A DNA stretch of 64,000 nt from Streptomyces sp. HB132 (GTDB taxonomy: Bacteria > Actinomycetota > Actinomycetes > Streptomycetales > Streptomycetaceae). Shown one piece after another: positions 50,864 through 59,244 of this stretch; the first letter of the stretch is position 1; each line of letters starts with the position of its first letter. The translations under genes and the position numbers were made by a program. The stretch is taken from the NCBI RefSeq assembly GCF_016909575.1, contig NZ_JAFBGA010000003.1:620001-684000 (forward strand). The letters run 5' to 3'. The notes under the pieces were generated by a model that worked only from the letters and a program-made list of their open reading frames with translations, was not told the DNA's origin and searched no databases.

Positions 50864-50886
50864 ACTTTTGTCGAACTCCAACAATT
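50861..50886 (+). promoter_or_regulatory. Candidate fab operon promoter element and FasR dyad
   Basis: TAGACT (50861-50866) starts with the fasR stop codon and could be a -10 element. Directly after it TTGT (50868-50871) and ACAA (50881-50884) form a dyad in TTTTGTCGAACTCCAACAAT, a candidate FasR site. The fabD start is 90 bp away, so a leader exists. Confidence 0.5.
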
Positions 50887-50952
50887 CCCCTGACGGTTCT
50901 TCGTCCCTGTCCCCACGGGCGTCCGGGGCCGTCCGCAAGAGAGAGTGTGAGG

Positions 50953-51867
50953 GTGCTCGTACTCGTCGCTCCCGGCCAAGGCGCTCAGACGCCCGGCTTC
51001 CTGACTCCATGGCTCGAACTCCCCGGTGCCGCCGACCGCATCGCGGGATGGTCCGACGCCATCGGGCTCGACCTCGCCCACTACGGCACGAAGGCCGACG
51101 CGGACGAGATCCGCGACACGGCGGTGGCTCAGCCGCTGCTGGTCGCCGCGGGACTCCTGTCCGCCGCGGCCCTGGACGCCTCGCCCGGCATCGTCGCGGG
51201 GCACAGCGTCGGTGAGATCACCGCCGCGGTGCTCGCCGGCGTCATCGACGACGAAGCCGCGCTCCGCTTCGTACGCACCCGGGGGCTCGGCATGGCCGAG
51301 GCCGCCGCGGTCACCGAGACCGGCATGGCCGCACTGCTCGGCGGGGACCCGGACGTCACCGTCCCGCATCTGGAGAAGCTGGGGCTCACCCCGGCCAACG
51401 TCAACGGCGCCGGGCAGGTCGTCGCCGCCGGCACCGCGGCCCAGATCGCCGAGCTGACCGAGGACAAGCCCGAGGGCGTACGCCGCGTGGTCCCGCTCAA
51501 GGTGGCCGGCGCGTTCCACACGCACCACATGGCCCCGGCCGTGGAGAAGCTGCGCACGGCCGCCGCCGCGCTGACGGTCACCGACCCGAAGGTGACGTAC
51601 GTGTCGAACGCCGACGGGAGGACGGTCGCCACCGGCGACGAGGTCGTCTCGCGGCTCGTCGGCCAGGTCGCCAACCCGGTCCGCTGGGACCTGTGCATGG
51701 AGACCTTCGCCGCGCTCGGTGTCACCGCCCTCATCGAGGCCGCTCCCGGCGGGACCCTGGTCGGGCTCGCCAAGCGTGCGATGCCCGGCGTGCAGACCCT
51801 CGCGCTCAAGACCCCCGACGACCTCGACGCGGCCCGCGCGCTCATCACCGAGCACGCAGGCGCCTAA
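50953..51867 (+). CDS. fabD: Malonyl-CoA:ACP transacylase FabD
   Basis: A 304-residue enzyme that loads malonate onto acyl carrier protein. The nucleophile is Ser85 in IVAGHSVGEITAAVL; GQGAQ opens the protein, and AGAFHTHHMAPA carries the catalytic His. GTG at 50953 gives VLVLVAPGQGAQ and has AAGAGAGAG 7 nt upstream; an in-frame GTG 6 nt earlier is less well placed. It is the first gene of the fab operon, essential for type II fatty acid synthesis and a malonyl donor for polyketides. Confidence 0.97.
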   Translation: MLVLVAPGQGAQTPGFLTPWLELPGAADRIAGWSDAIGLDLAHYGTKADADEIRDTAVAQPLLVAAGLLSAAALDASPGIVAGHSVGEITAAVLAGVIDDEAALRFVRTRGLGMAEAAAVTETGMAALLGGDPDVTVPHLEKLGLTPANVNGAGQVVAAGTAAQIAELTEDKPEGVRRVVPLKVAGAFHTHHMAPAVEKLRTAAAALTVTDPKVTYVSNADGRTVATGDEVVSRLVGQVANPVRWDLCMETFAALGVTALIEAAPGGTLVGLAKRAMPGVQTLALKTPDDLDAARALITEHAGA

Positions 51868-51880
51868 GGAGCCCGAGAGC

Positions 51881-52912
51881 ATGTCGAAGATCAAGCCCAG
51901 CAAGGGCGCCCCGTACGCGCGGATCATGGGTGTCGGCGGCTACCGCCCGACCCGTGTCGTGCCCAACGAGGTGATCCTCGAGACGATCGACTCGTCCGAC
52001 GAGTGGATCCGCTCCCGCTCCGGTATCGCCACCCGCCACTGGGCCTCCGACGAGGAGACCGTGGCCATGATGTCGGTGGAGGCGTCCGGCAAGGCGATCG
52101 CGGACGCCGGGATCACTCCCGGGCAGATCGGCGGAGTCATCGTCTCCACCGTCTCGCACTTCAAGCAGACCCCGGCCGTCGCGACCGACATCGCGCACCG
52201 GATCGGCGCGGGCAAGCCCGCCGCCTTCGACATCTCGGCCGGCTGCGCGGGCTTCGGCTACGGTCTCACCCTCGCCAAGGGCATGATCGTCGAGGGCTCG
52301 GCGGAATACGTTCTCGTCATCGGCGTCGAGCGGCTCAGCGACCTCACCGACCTGGAGGACCGCGCGACGGCCTTCCTCTTCGGCGACGGCGCGGGCGCGG
52401 TCGTGGTCGGCCCGTCCCAGGAGCCGGCCATCGGCCCCACGGTCTGGGGTTCCGAGGGCGACAAGTCCGAGACGATCAAGCAGACCGTGGCGTGGAACGA
52501 CCTCCACATCGGCGACGTCTCGAACCTGCCGCTCAACGAGCGCGGCGAGGTCAAGTTCCCGGCCATCACGCAGGAGGGCCAGGCAGTCTTCCGCTGGGCC
52601 GTCTTCGAGATGGCGAAGGTCGCCCAGCAGGCGCTGGAAGTGGCCGGGATCTCCCCGGAGGACCTGGATGTCTTCATCCCGCACCAGGCGAACATGCGGA
52701 TCATCGACTCGATGGTGAAGACGCTCAAGCTGCCGGAGCACGTCACGGTCGCCCGTGACGTGGAAACCACCGGTAACACGTCGGCCGCCTCGATTCCGCT
52801 CGCAATGGAGCGGCTTCTGGCGACCGGTCAGGCCAAGAGCGGCGACACGGCGCTCATCATCGGCTTCGGGGCGGGTCTCGTCTACGCCGCGACGGTCGTT
52901 ACCCTCCCCTAG
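51881..52912 (+). CDS. fabH: 3-oxoacyl-ACP synthase III FabH
   Basis: A 343-residue initiating ketosynthase that condenses acyl-CoA starters with malonyl-ACP. Catalytic Cys in DISAGCAGFGYGL, His in FIPHQANMRIID and Asn in GNTSAASIPLAM. In Streptomyces FabH accepts branched starters, giving iso and anteiso fatty acids. TAAGGAG upstream of the ATG; 13 bp after fabD. In the fab operon. Confidence 0.97.
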   Translation: MSKIKPSKGAPYARIMGVGGYRPTRVVPNEVILETIDSSDEWIRSRSGIATRHWASDEETVAMMSVEASGKAIADAGITPGQIGGVIVSTVSHFKQTPAVATDIAHRIGAGKPAAFDISAGCAGFGYGLTLAKGMIVEGSAEYVLVIGVERLSDLTDLEDRATAFLFGDGAGAVVVGPSQEPAIGPTVWGSEGDKSETIKQTVAWNDLHIGDVSNLPLNERGEVKFPAITQEGQAVFRWAVFEMAKVAQQALEVAGISPEDLDVFIPHQANMRIIDSMVKTLKLPEHVTVARDVETTGNTSAASIPLAMERLLATGQAKSGDTALIIGFGAGLVYAATVVTLP

Positions 52913-52975
52913 ACACACCGGACCTTTCGGTCCGCACACCCGAACCCCGCAGAAACACACAGAAGGAGCGCCAAC

Positions 52976-53224
52976 ATGGCCGCCACTCAGGAAGAGATCG
53001 TCACCGGTCTCGCCGAGATCGTCAACGAGATCGCCGGTATCCCGGTCGAGGACGTCCAGCTGGACAAGTCCTTCACCGACGACCTGGACGTCGACTCGCT
53101 GTCCATGGTCGAGGTCGTCGTCGCCGCCGAAGAGCGCTTCGACGTCAAGATCCCCGACGAGGACGTCAAGAACCTCAAGACGGTCGGCGACGCCGCCGAG
53201 TACATCCTGAAGCACCAGGGCTGA
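52976..53224 (+). CDS. acpP: Acyl carrier protein AcpP
   Basis: An 82-residue carrier. The phosphopantetheine attachment Ser41 is in DLDVDSLSMVEVVVA. Acidic four-helix protein of standard length. AGAAGGAG lies upstream of the ATG. Carries growing acyl chains between FabD, FabH and FabF. In the fab operon between fabH and fabF. Confidence 0.97.
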   Translation: MAATQEEIVTGLAEIVNEIAGIPVEDVQLDKSFTDDLDVDSLSMVEVVVAAEERFDVKIPDEDVKNLKTVGDAAEYILKHQG

Positions 53225-53303
53225 TCCCAGCCCGTCCCGTGTGTCGCCACCCGGCGGTGGCGCCGCTGATTCACGACCCTCTACACGTGGAGAAGATTTT
53301 CCA

Positions 53304-54566
53304 GTGAGCCCGACCAATCGCACCGTGGTCGTCACCGGTATCGGCGCAACCACTCCGCTGGGTGGCGACTCCGCATCGACCTGGGAAGGTCTGATGGCCG
53401 GCCGTTCCGGCGTCAAGCCTCTCGAGGGCGAACGTTTCGCCGAACTGCCCGTCCGGATCGCTGCCCTCGCGGCTGTCGACCCCGGCGAGGTACTCCCCCG
53501 GCCCCTCGCCCGCAAGCTGGACCGCTCGGCGCAGTTCGCGCTGATCGCGGCCCGCGAGGCCTGGGCGGACGCCGGCTTCACCGGCAAGGCCGGTGAGGAC
53601 GAGAAGATCCAGCCCGAGCGCCTGGGATCGGTCATCGCCTCCGGCATCGGCGGCGTGATCACCCTGCTCGACCAGTACGACGTGCTGAAGGAGAAGGGCG
53701 TACGCCGCGTCTCCCCGCACACCGTTCCCATGCTCATGCCCAACGGCCCGGCCGCCAACGTCGGCCTGGAGGTCAACGCCCAGGCCGGTGTCCACACCCC
53801 GGTCTCCGCCTGTGCGTCGGGTGCCGAGGCCATCGGGTACGCCGTCGAGATGATCCGCACCGGCCGGGCCGACGTGGTCGTCGCCGGTGGCACCGAGGCG
53901 GCCATCCACCCGCTGCCGATCGCGGCCTTCGCCAACATGATGGCCATGTCCAAGAGCAACGACGAGCCCGAGAAGGCCTCGCGCCCCTACGACACGGGAC
54001 GTGACGGCTTCGTCCTCGGCGAGGGCGCGGGCGTCGTGATCCTGGAGTCCGCGGAGCACGCGGCCGCGCGTGGCGCCAGGGTCTACTGCGAGGTGCTGGG
54101 CCAGGGCCTGTCCGCGGACGCCCACCACATCGCGCAGCCCGAGCCCACCGGGCGCGGCATCGCCGCGGCGATGCAGAACCTGCTGGACTCCACGGACCTC
54201 AAGCCGTCGGAGGTCGTGCACCTGAACGCGCACGCCACGTCCACGCCGCAGGGTGACATCGCCGAGATCAAGGCGCTGCGCGCGGTGCTGGGCGACGACC
54301 TGGACCACGTCGCGATCTCCGCCACGAAGTCCATGACGGGCCACCTGCTGGGCGGCGCGGGCGGTATCGAGACCGTGGCGACGGTCCTGGCGCTGCACCA
54401 CCGGCTGGCGCCTCCCACCATCAACATCGACGACCTCGACGAGGCGGTCGACGCCGACGTCGTCCGCGGTGAGCCGCGGCCGCTGCCGGAGGGGCCGATC
54501 TCCGCCGTCAACAACTCGTTCGGCTTCGGTGGCCACAACGTCGTCCTGGCGTTCCGTTCCGTCTGA
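53304..54566 (+). CDS. fabF: 3-oxoacyl-ACP synthase II FabF
   Basis: A 420-residue elongating ketosynthase. The catalytic triad is Cys in SACASGAEAIGYA, His in NAHATSTPQGD and His in SMTGHLLGGAGG. GFVLGEGAGVVILE and NNSFGFGGHN are conserved. The GTG at 53304 follows GTGGAGAAG. It is the last gene of the fab operon; a strong hairpin follows at 54588. DUF3145 is its usual neighbour as I recall, but here the WXG module intervenes. Confidence 0.97.
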   Translation: MSPTNRTVVVTGIGATTPLGGDSASTWEGLMAGRSGVKPLEGERFAELPVRIAALAAVDPGEVLPRPLARKLDRSAQFALIAAREAWADAGFTGKAGEDEKIQPERLGSVIASGIGGVITLLDQYDVLKEKGVRRVSPHTVPMLMPNGPAANVGLEVNAQAGVHTPVSACASGAEAIGYAVEMIRTGRADVVVAGGTEAAIHPLPIAAFANMMAMSKSNDEPEKASRPYDTGRDGFVLGEGAGVVILESAEHAAARGARVYCEVLGQGLSADAHHIAQPEPTGRGIAAAMQNLLDSTDLKPSEVVHLNAHATSTPQGDIAEIKALRAVLGDDLDHVAISATKSMTGHLLGGAGGIETVATVLALHHRLAPPTINIDDLDEAVDADVVRGEPRPLPEGPISAVNNSFGFGGHNVVLAFRSV

Positions 54567-54587
54567 CCCACGCGCACGTCGCCGCGA

Positions 54588-54616
54588 GGCCCGCTTCCCG
54601 ATCCGGGAGGCGGGCC
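54588..54616 (+). terminator. Hairpin terminator of the fab operon
   Basis: A 13-bp stem (54588-54600 with 54604-54616, one G-U pair) and a 3-nt loop, 22 bp after the fabF stop. Confidence 0.8.
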
Positions 54617-54871
54617 CGCCGCGTTGTGTGCGCCGCTCCACCGACTCCGCCGGCCCGGGCGGGCGGCGCTCTCCGGGCGGCCCCCTTCTCCCGTCCGGTC
54701 CACGCACATCCGCATTCCTCCCGAATTCCGGTCGATTCACCTCGGCGGGAACCGAAGTCGGCCTCCGTGCGTGATCAGTTCCGATGAATCAAGAGCTACG
54801 AGTGGCACCCCGGCGGTGTCGTATATTGATGCGACGAAAATTCGCGATCATCAGTACGGGGGTTGACGATC
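54617..54871 (+). promoter_or_regulatory. AT-richer promoter region of the WXG module
   Basis: After the fab terminator the GC content falls, especially 54770-54860. TATATT (54822-54827) is a strong -10 candidate 45 bp upstream of the first module gene. GGGGG precedes the ATG. Confidence 0.5.
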
Positions 54872-55321
54872 ATGGGATTCGACGAGGAATGGGCCGAGTT
54901 GCGCGCCGCGGCGGCCGAACGTGACTCCACCTCCATGCAATTGAATCGCCTCCCCGAGGACGGCCCGCCAACGGGCTCCGGACCCGGCGGCGGGCCTTTG
55001 CTCGCGTCGACCGCGTCCGAGAAGAACGCCGCCGCCGGCGTCATAGAGAACGAACTGCTGACGAGCACCAAGAAGGCGGGCGGGCACGCGGACGAGTCGA
55101 ACGCCGGCACCGTCAGCGCGTTCGGCGGATGGGCGACCGCGACCGCACTGAAGAAGGTGCAGACCACCTGGGACGGGCAGGTCAAGACGCTCCTGGGCCG
55201 ACTGGGCAAGGAACGCGACGGCCTCAGGAACACAGTCGTCACCCTGACGGGGGTCGACGTGGACCGTCATGACGGCATCAGCGCCATCAGGACGCCGTCG
55301 GCGATGGACGGCTACCGGTAG
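54872..55321 (+). CDS. Small helical ESX/WXG-associated protein
   Basis: A 149-residue protein with two helical parts. The N-terminus is MGFDEEWAELRAAAAERDS and the C-terminal half FGGWATATALKKVQTTWDGQ then VKTLLGRLGKERDGL. The central part is Gly/Pro-rich. Size, helix pattern and position immediately before a WXG-type protein suggest an ESAT-6-like partner of a type VII secretion substrate. I see no YxxxD/E export signal. Family assignment is tentative. It opens the four-gene module at 54872-58322; the ATG follows GGGGG and the same TTGA...ATCATG context as the next gene. Confidence 0.65.
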   Translation: MGFDEEWAELRAAAAERDSTSMQLNRLPEDGPPTGSGPGGGPLLASTASEKNAAAGVIENELLTSTKKAGGHADESNAGTVSAFGGWATATALKKVQTTWDGQVKTLLGRLGKERDGLRNTVVTLTGVDVDRHDGISAIRTPSAMDGYR

Positions 55322-55371
55322 AAAAGCCACACTCCACCGCACGACTTCGAAGCGTTCCAGGGGAATTGATC

Positions 55372-56823
55372 ATGCTGACATATCGCGAAGTCATGACGAC
55401 CGACTTCGGCAAGCTTTCCACCGCGGCCGACAAGTGGAAGTCGATGGCGGATGAATTCGCGAAGGTCGAGAAGCGTTACCGGGACAGTGTTCAGAAGATC
55501 ACGCTCGGCGACACCTGGCTGGGTGTGAGCGCGAATTCCGCCGCCCTGAACTTCGCGGCCACCCGTTACGAGTACCAGGCCGCCCAGACCCAGGCGAAGG
55601 CGACGGCGACGCTGCTGCTCAACGCGCACGCCCAGTTCGTCGAACTGAAGGAGCGGCTGAAGACCGCACGTGCCGACGCCGTCGAAGCGGGCATGAGGGT
55701 CTCGGAGCAGGGCAACGTCGCCTTCGACTACGAACTGGCCACCGAGGGCGAGCGCAACGCCCTACGCCACGACCCGGACTACGCCAAGAGCGTCCGGGAC
55801 AGCGAGCAGTCGTGGGCCGACTTCATCAAGTCCTGTGTGAAGGCTGTCGACGACGCCGACAAGGATTTCCAGAAGGACCTCGAAACCGTGGTCGAGGACA
55901 CCGGCGGCGGCAGGGACGACGGCACGACGAACGGCTTCAACGGCAACGCCTCCAAGGTCGCGGCGGCGGACGACCAGCAGAAGCAGGAGCGCATGCAGCT
56001 CGCCTCGCTGGCCATGCGCGACGGCGAGACGCTGGACGACTACCTGCAGCGCCTCCAGAAGGACGGCGTGGAGAAGGTGACGGGCAGCAGGAGGGTCGCG
56101 GAACTCTTCGCCGCCGTCCAGAAGGGCACGATCACGGCCTCCGCGTTCGCCGCCGCGCTGGGCGGGTCAGCGGGTGGCGCCTTCAAGCTGTTCAAGTACC
56201 TCAAGCAGGGCAAGGACGTCACCGCGCCCGGCACCTTCCTCTCCACCTTCATCAACAACCGCATGGCCGGCGCCGTGCCCGGAAGCCTGCTGAGCAAGGT
56301 TCCGCCCGGCATGGTGAACGCCGTCACCGGCTCCGACGAAGCCGCCGTGTTCGGCGGGTTCATGCGCAACGGCTCCTTCTTCATGCCGTCGGCGGCCGAG
56401 GCCAACCTCGCCAAGGTCGCACAGAACGGCGGTCTCGCGAACGCGGCGAAGGCTGCCGGATGGATCCGGGGCGCGGGTGTGGTCGGCGGCGTCGCGGCGA
56501 CCGCCTACGGCGTGGCGAACCTGGCCACCTACGACGCGGACATGATCAAGGCTGATCCCGCGAAGTTCGCCTCCGACCTCAGCGGAACGGCGTTCAGCGC
56601 GTCGATGACCGCGCTGACCGTGGCCCCCAACCCGGTCACGGCCGGCCTGGCGGTCGGCACGGGCCTGGTGTACGCCGGCTGCCTGGTCTGGGACAACCAC
56701 GAAGCCATCGGCAAGGGCATAGAGGAGGCCGGGGAATGGGTGGGCGACACGGCCTCTGACATAGGGGACGGCATCGCCGACGGGGCGAAGAAGCTGGGTA
56801 GCGCCCTCAACCCGTTCGACTAG
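55372..56823 (+). CDS. WXG-domain protein, putative type VII secretion effector
   Basis: A 483-residue protein. The N-terminal 120 residues are helical with a central TWLG turn (GDTWLGVSANSAALNFAATR), the WXG hallmark of type VII substrates. A middle helical part (about 130-250, KSVRDSEQSWADFIKS) follows, and then a Gly/Ala-rich C-terminal half with hydrophobic stretches (AGWIRGAGVVGGVAATAYGV, TAGLAVGTGLVYAGCLVW) that could insert in membranes. It ends in GKGIEEAGEWVGDTASDIGD and a charged tail. The C-terminal domain may be the toxic or pore-forming part; this is inference. AGGGGAA precedes the ATG at 55372. Confidence 0.7.
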   Translation: MLTYREVMTTDFGKLSTAADKWKSMADEFAKVEKRYRDSVQKITLGDTWLGVSANSAALNFAATRYEYQAAQTQAKATATLLLNAHAQFVELKERLKTARADAVEAGMRVSEQGNVAFDYELATEGERNALRHDPDYAKSVRDSEQSWADFIKSCVKAVDDADKDFQKDLETVVEDTGGGRDDGTTNGFNGNASKVAAADDQQKQERMQLASLAMRDGETLDDYLQRLQKDGVEKVTGSRRVAELFAAVQKGTITASAFAAALGGSAGGAFKLFKYLKQGKDVTAPGTFLSTFINNRMAGAVPGSLLSKVPPGMVNAVTGSDEAAVFGGFMRNGSFFMPSAAEANLAKVAQNGGLANAAKAAGWIRGAGVVGGVAATAYGVANLATYDADMIKADPAKFASDLSGTAFSASMTALTVAPNPVTAGLAVGTGLVYAGCLVWDNHEAIGKGIEEAGEWVGDTASDIGDGIADGAKKLGSALNPFD

Positions 56824-56834
56824 CGAGGGAAGAC

Positions 56835-57446
56835 ATGCACACGACCATCAGCCCGTTCACGCTCGCGTACTGGAAGGAGAGACAACCGGTCGGGCTCAAG
56901 AAGTTCGGCTGGCAGGGTACGTCCGCGGAGTTCGGCGACATCCGAGTCGTGTATCCGGCGGGCCGTGACATGCCGAACGTCCTCGTCACGGAGGTACGCG
57001 GCGGCCTGATCCCCACCTCCACGTTCGAGACGCGCGGCGCGCACACGGACGTGGTGTCGATGCCGACCCTCAACCGCTCGACGCTCCGCGTGGGCGACGC
57101 CCTGGTGCGGATGCACCGCAACCGTTGGGCGACCACGCACCGGGGGCGCTCCCTGCGCATGACGTGTCTGGGCGACTCGTACCGGCTCACGGCGATCAAC
57201 CGCCGGGCGTACGAGCTGTCCCGGCAGCCCGACTCCGAAGACCCCGGCGCCGTCATCAGGGTGCGGCAGTCGGGCGTCGGCAACGGCAGGAAGGTGACCG
57301 TGCAGGCGACGGGCCGGGTGCTGCCCGCCGACGTGTCCCTGGCGGCTCTCTTCACCGGCGTCGACCGGTCCGTGCTGACGCGGCGCGGAGCAGTACGGGC
57401 CGGGTTCTCGAGGATCTTCAACTTCTGGGCCGAGTCCCAGGCCTGA
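56835..57446 (+). CDS. Unrecognised protein of the WXG module
   Basis: A 203-residue soluble protein without membrane segments. It is beta-rich with Arg-rich stretches (DALVRMHRNRWATTHRGRSL, FSRIFNFWAESQA). I recognise no family. It starts 11 bp after the effector gene, so it is likely an immunity protein or a chaperone of that effector. A GAGGGAAG ribosome site supports the ATG at 56835. Confidence 0.65.
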   Translation: MHTTISPFTLAYWKERQPVGLKKFGWQGTSAEFGDIRVVYPAGRDMPNVLVTEVRGGLIPTSTFETRGAHTDVVSMPTLNRSTLRVGDALVRMHRNRWATTHRGRSLRMTCLGDSYRLTAINRRAYELSRQPDSEDPGAVIRVRQSGVGNGRKVTVQATGRVLPADVSLAALFTGVDRSVLTRRGAVRAGFSRIFNFWAESQA

Positions 57447-57467
57447 GCGACTACCAAGTGAGTGTGT

Positions 57468-58322
57468 ATGCCTTCGTTCGACATTTCCCGGTCCCGCTTC
57501 CGGCTGGCCGACGAACACCTGATCGTGCTCTCCGAGCTGGCTTCGGGGAACGCCGCGCCCGACGAGTTCGTGGCGGCCCGGGAGGAGCTGCTGGACTGCG
57601 GCCTCATCGATGAGGAGGGCAAGCTGTCCTCCTCGCTGCTGCCGCTGATGAAGACGGTCCTCACGCCGGGCGTGATCATCTCGCTGGAGGCCGCGGGCCG
57701 CCAGGGCAAGCTGCACCACGGCGTGTTCGTCGGCGACGAACACGTCGTCGCGCACGAGTCGTGGCCGGGCACCGCCGAAGCCGAGTACTCCTGCGTCGAG
57801 CCCAGGATGCTGGTGTGGAAGCTCGCCGACATGGTGAACCTCCAGCAGTCCTCGACCGTCCGGGACACGGCGGCCTCCGTCGTCGGGACGACCATCGGCA
57901 CCGTCGAGGCGGGGCTCGCGGTCCTGGAGGGTGAGCGCGTCGTCCGGTCGGCCGACGAGGAGCGCGAGGCGATCCACCGGGCCCTGGCGACGGACGGGAG
58001 TCTCGGCGAACCGGCGCTGACCCTCGTCACCGACCTGATCGCCGAGCTGCGTTCGACCTGGCGCCTGACCTCGGCATGGCGGGCTCGCTCCGAGGGACGG
58101 GACGGGACGGAGACACGCGGACTCGCCGTCTGGGACTGCGGCCCCCTCGGCTACTGGCTGCGCGAGCTGCCCACCGAACCCGTGCCCGAGGCGCGGGTCA
58201 CCCCGACCGCCCCGTTCAGGCTCGTCCGCGTGGACGCCAAGACGATCTGGACGCGGATCACCGAGCTCCTGCCCGACGCGGGTGAACTCCGGCGGGCCGC
58301 CGGACGGCCGGGCGCCGCCTGA
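57468..58322 (+). CDS. Possible ESX secretion-associated chaperone (EspG-like)
   Basis: A 284-residue protein beginning MPSFDISRSRFRLADEHLIV. Two similar halves with a beta sheet-helix pattern (HHGVFVGDEHVVAHESWPG, FRLVRVDAKTIWTRITELL) recall EspG chaperones that bind type VII substrates. The match is by feel only, and it could be an unrelated protein. It is the last gene of the module and convergent with DUF3145; a hairpin follows. Confidence 0.5.
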   Translation: MPSFDISRSRFRLADEHLIVLSELASGNAAPDEFVAAREELLDCGLIDEEGKLSSSLLPLMKTVLTPGVIISLEAAGRQGKLHHGVFVGDEHVVAHESWPGTAEAEYSCVEPRMLVWKLADMVNLQQSSTVRDTAASVVGTTIGTVEAGLAVLEGERVVRSADEEREAIHRALATDGSLGEPALTLVTDLIAELRSTWRLTSAWRARSEGRDGTETRGLAVWDCGPLGYWLRELPTEPVPEARVTPTAPFRLVRVDAKTIWTRITELLPDAGELRRAAGRPGAA

Positions 58323-58350
58323 GGCCGTGGTGAGCGCAGCCTCGCGCCGG

Positions 58351-58378
58351 GGCCGGGCCCGGGTCCGGGCCCGGCCCG
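58351..58378. terminator. Convergent hairpin terminator
   Basis: GGGCCGGGCCCG and CGGGCCCGGCCC form a perfect 12-bp stem (58351-58362 with 58367-58378) with a 4-nt loop between the convergent WXG module and DUF3145. Confidence 0.75.
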
Positions 58379-58386
58379 TGCTCCGG

Positions 58387-58881
58387 TCACACCACCTGGT
58401 GCAGCCACCGCACGGGCGCGCCCTCGCCCGCGTGGCGGAAGGACTCCAGCTCGTCGTCCCACGGCTTGCCCAGGAGCTTGGCGACCTCGGCCTCCAGGTC
58501 CGTCTCACCGCGCAGGGACCTGGCCAGCGCCGCCCGCAGCCGGTCCTCCGGGACCAGGATGTCGCCGTGCATGCCGGTGACGGCGTGGAAGATGCCGAGA
58601 CCGGGTGTCGAGCTGTAGCGCTCGCCCTCCGCGGTGGGGCACGGCTCCGCGGTCACCTCGAAGCGCAGCAGGTCCCAGCCGCGGAGGGCCGAGGCCAGCT
58701 CCGAAGCGGTACCCGCACGGCCCTTCCAGGAGAACTCGGACCGCCAGGTGCCGGGCGCGGCCGGCTGCCTGATCCAGTCGAGCTGCACCCGCACACCGAG
58801 TACGCCCGCCACCGCCCATTCGACGTGCGGGCAGAGCGCGCGCGGTACGGAGTGGACGTAAAGGACTCCACGTGTCGTCAC
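58387..58881 (-). CDS. DUF3145 family protein
   Basis: A 164-residue protein starting MTTRGVLYVHSVPRALCPHV; VQLDWIRQPAAPGTWRSEF and GIFHAVTGMHGDILVPEDRL are family hallmarks. Conserved next to the fab genes in Streptomyces, function unknown. GTG start at 58881 with GGAGGT upstream. Here it is separated from fabF by the WXG module. Confidence 0.92.
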   Translation of the reverse strand: MTTRGVLYVHSVPRALCPHVEWAVAGVLGVRVQLDWIRQPAAPGTWRSEFSWKGRAGTASELASALRGWDLLRFEVTAEPCPTAEGERYSSTPGLGIFHAVTGMHGDILVPEDRLRAALARSLRGETDLEAEVAKLLGKPWDDELESFRHAGEGAPVRWLHQVV

Positions 58882-59244
58882 CGGGACCTCCAGTCTGGGA
58901 CGAGGTTCGCCTTCCCCAGCGGCCTCGCGCCCGTACCGCCTCTTCCTGGCCGGCTCCCGAGGTTGTCATCAGTAAACAGCATCGGGAGTGAATCTCCTGA
59001 AAAGGGACAGTATGCGACGTGAGTCAACTTACCGGAGCCGCAGCTTCTCAGGCGGGCCGGACGGGCGCCACTGGTTCTGACGGGGAAAAGCTACCGTGCG
59101 CCGGGGGCCGGTGTGTGACGTACCGTCGGTCCCGGGCCCATGATTCCCCCAGCATTCACCCGCGAGGGCGCGAGGGCCGCCACCTGGGGCTGTTCGGGGT
59201 GTGCCGGAGGCACAATCACCCGTGTGGCCGGAGAGGAAGCAGGG

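Noticed and set aside
51845..53959. Long minus-strand frame opposite fabH-acpP-fabF
   Set aside because: A shadow of the fab genes; no homology, no ribosome site.
54872..56823. YxxxD/E type VII export signal in the WXG module proteins
   Set aside because: No clear instance following the WXG turn, so it is not used as evidence.
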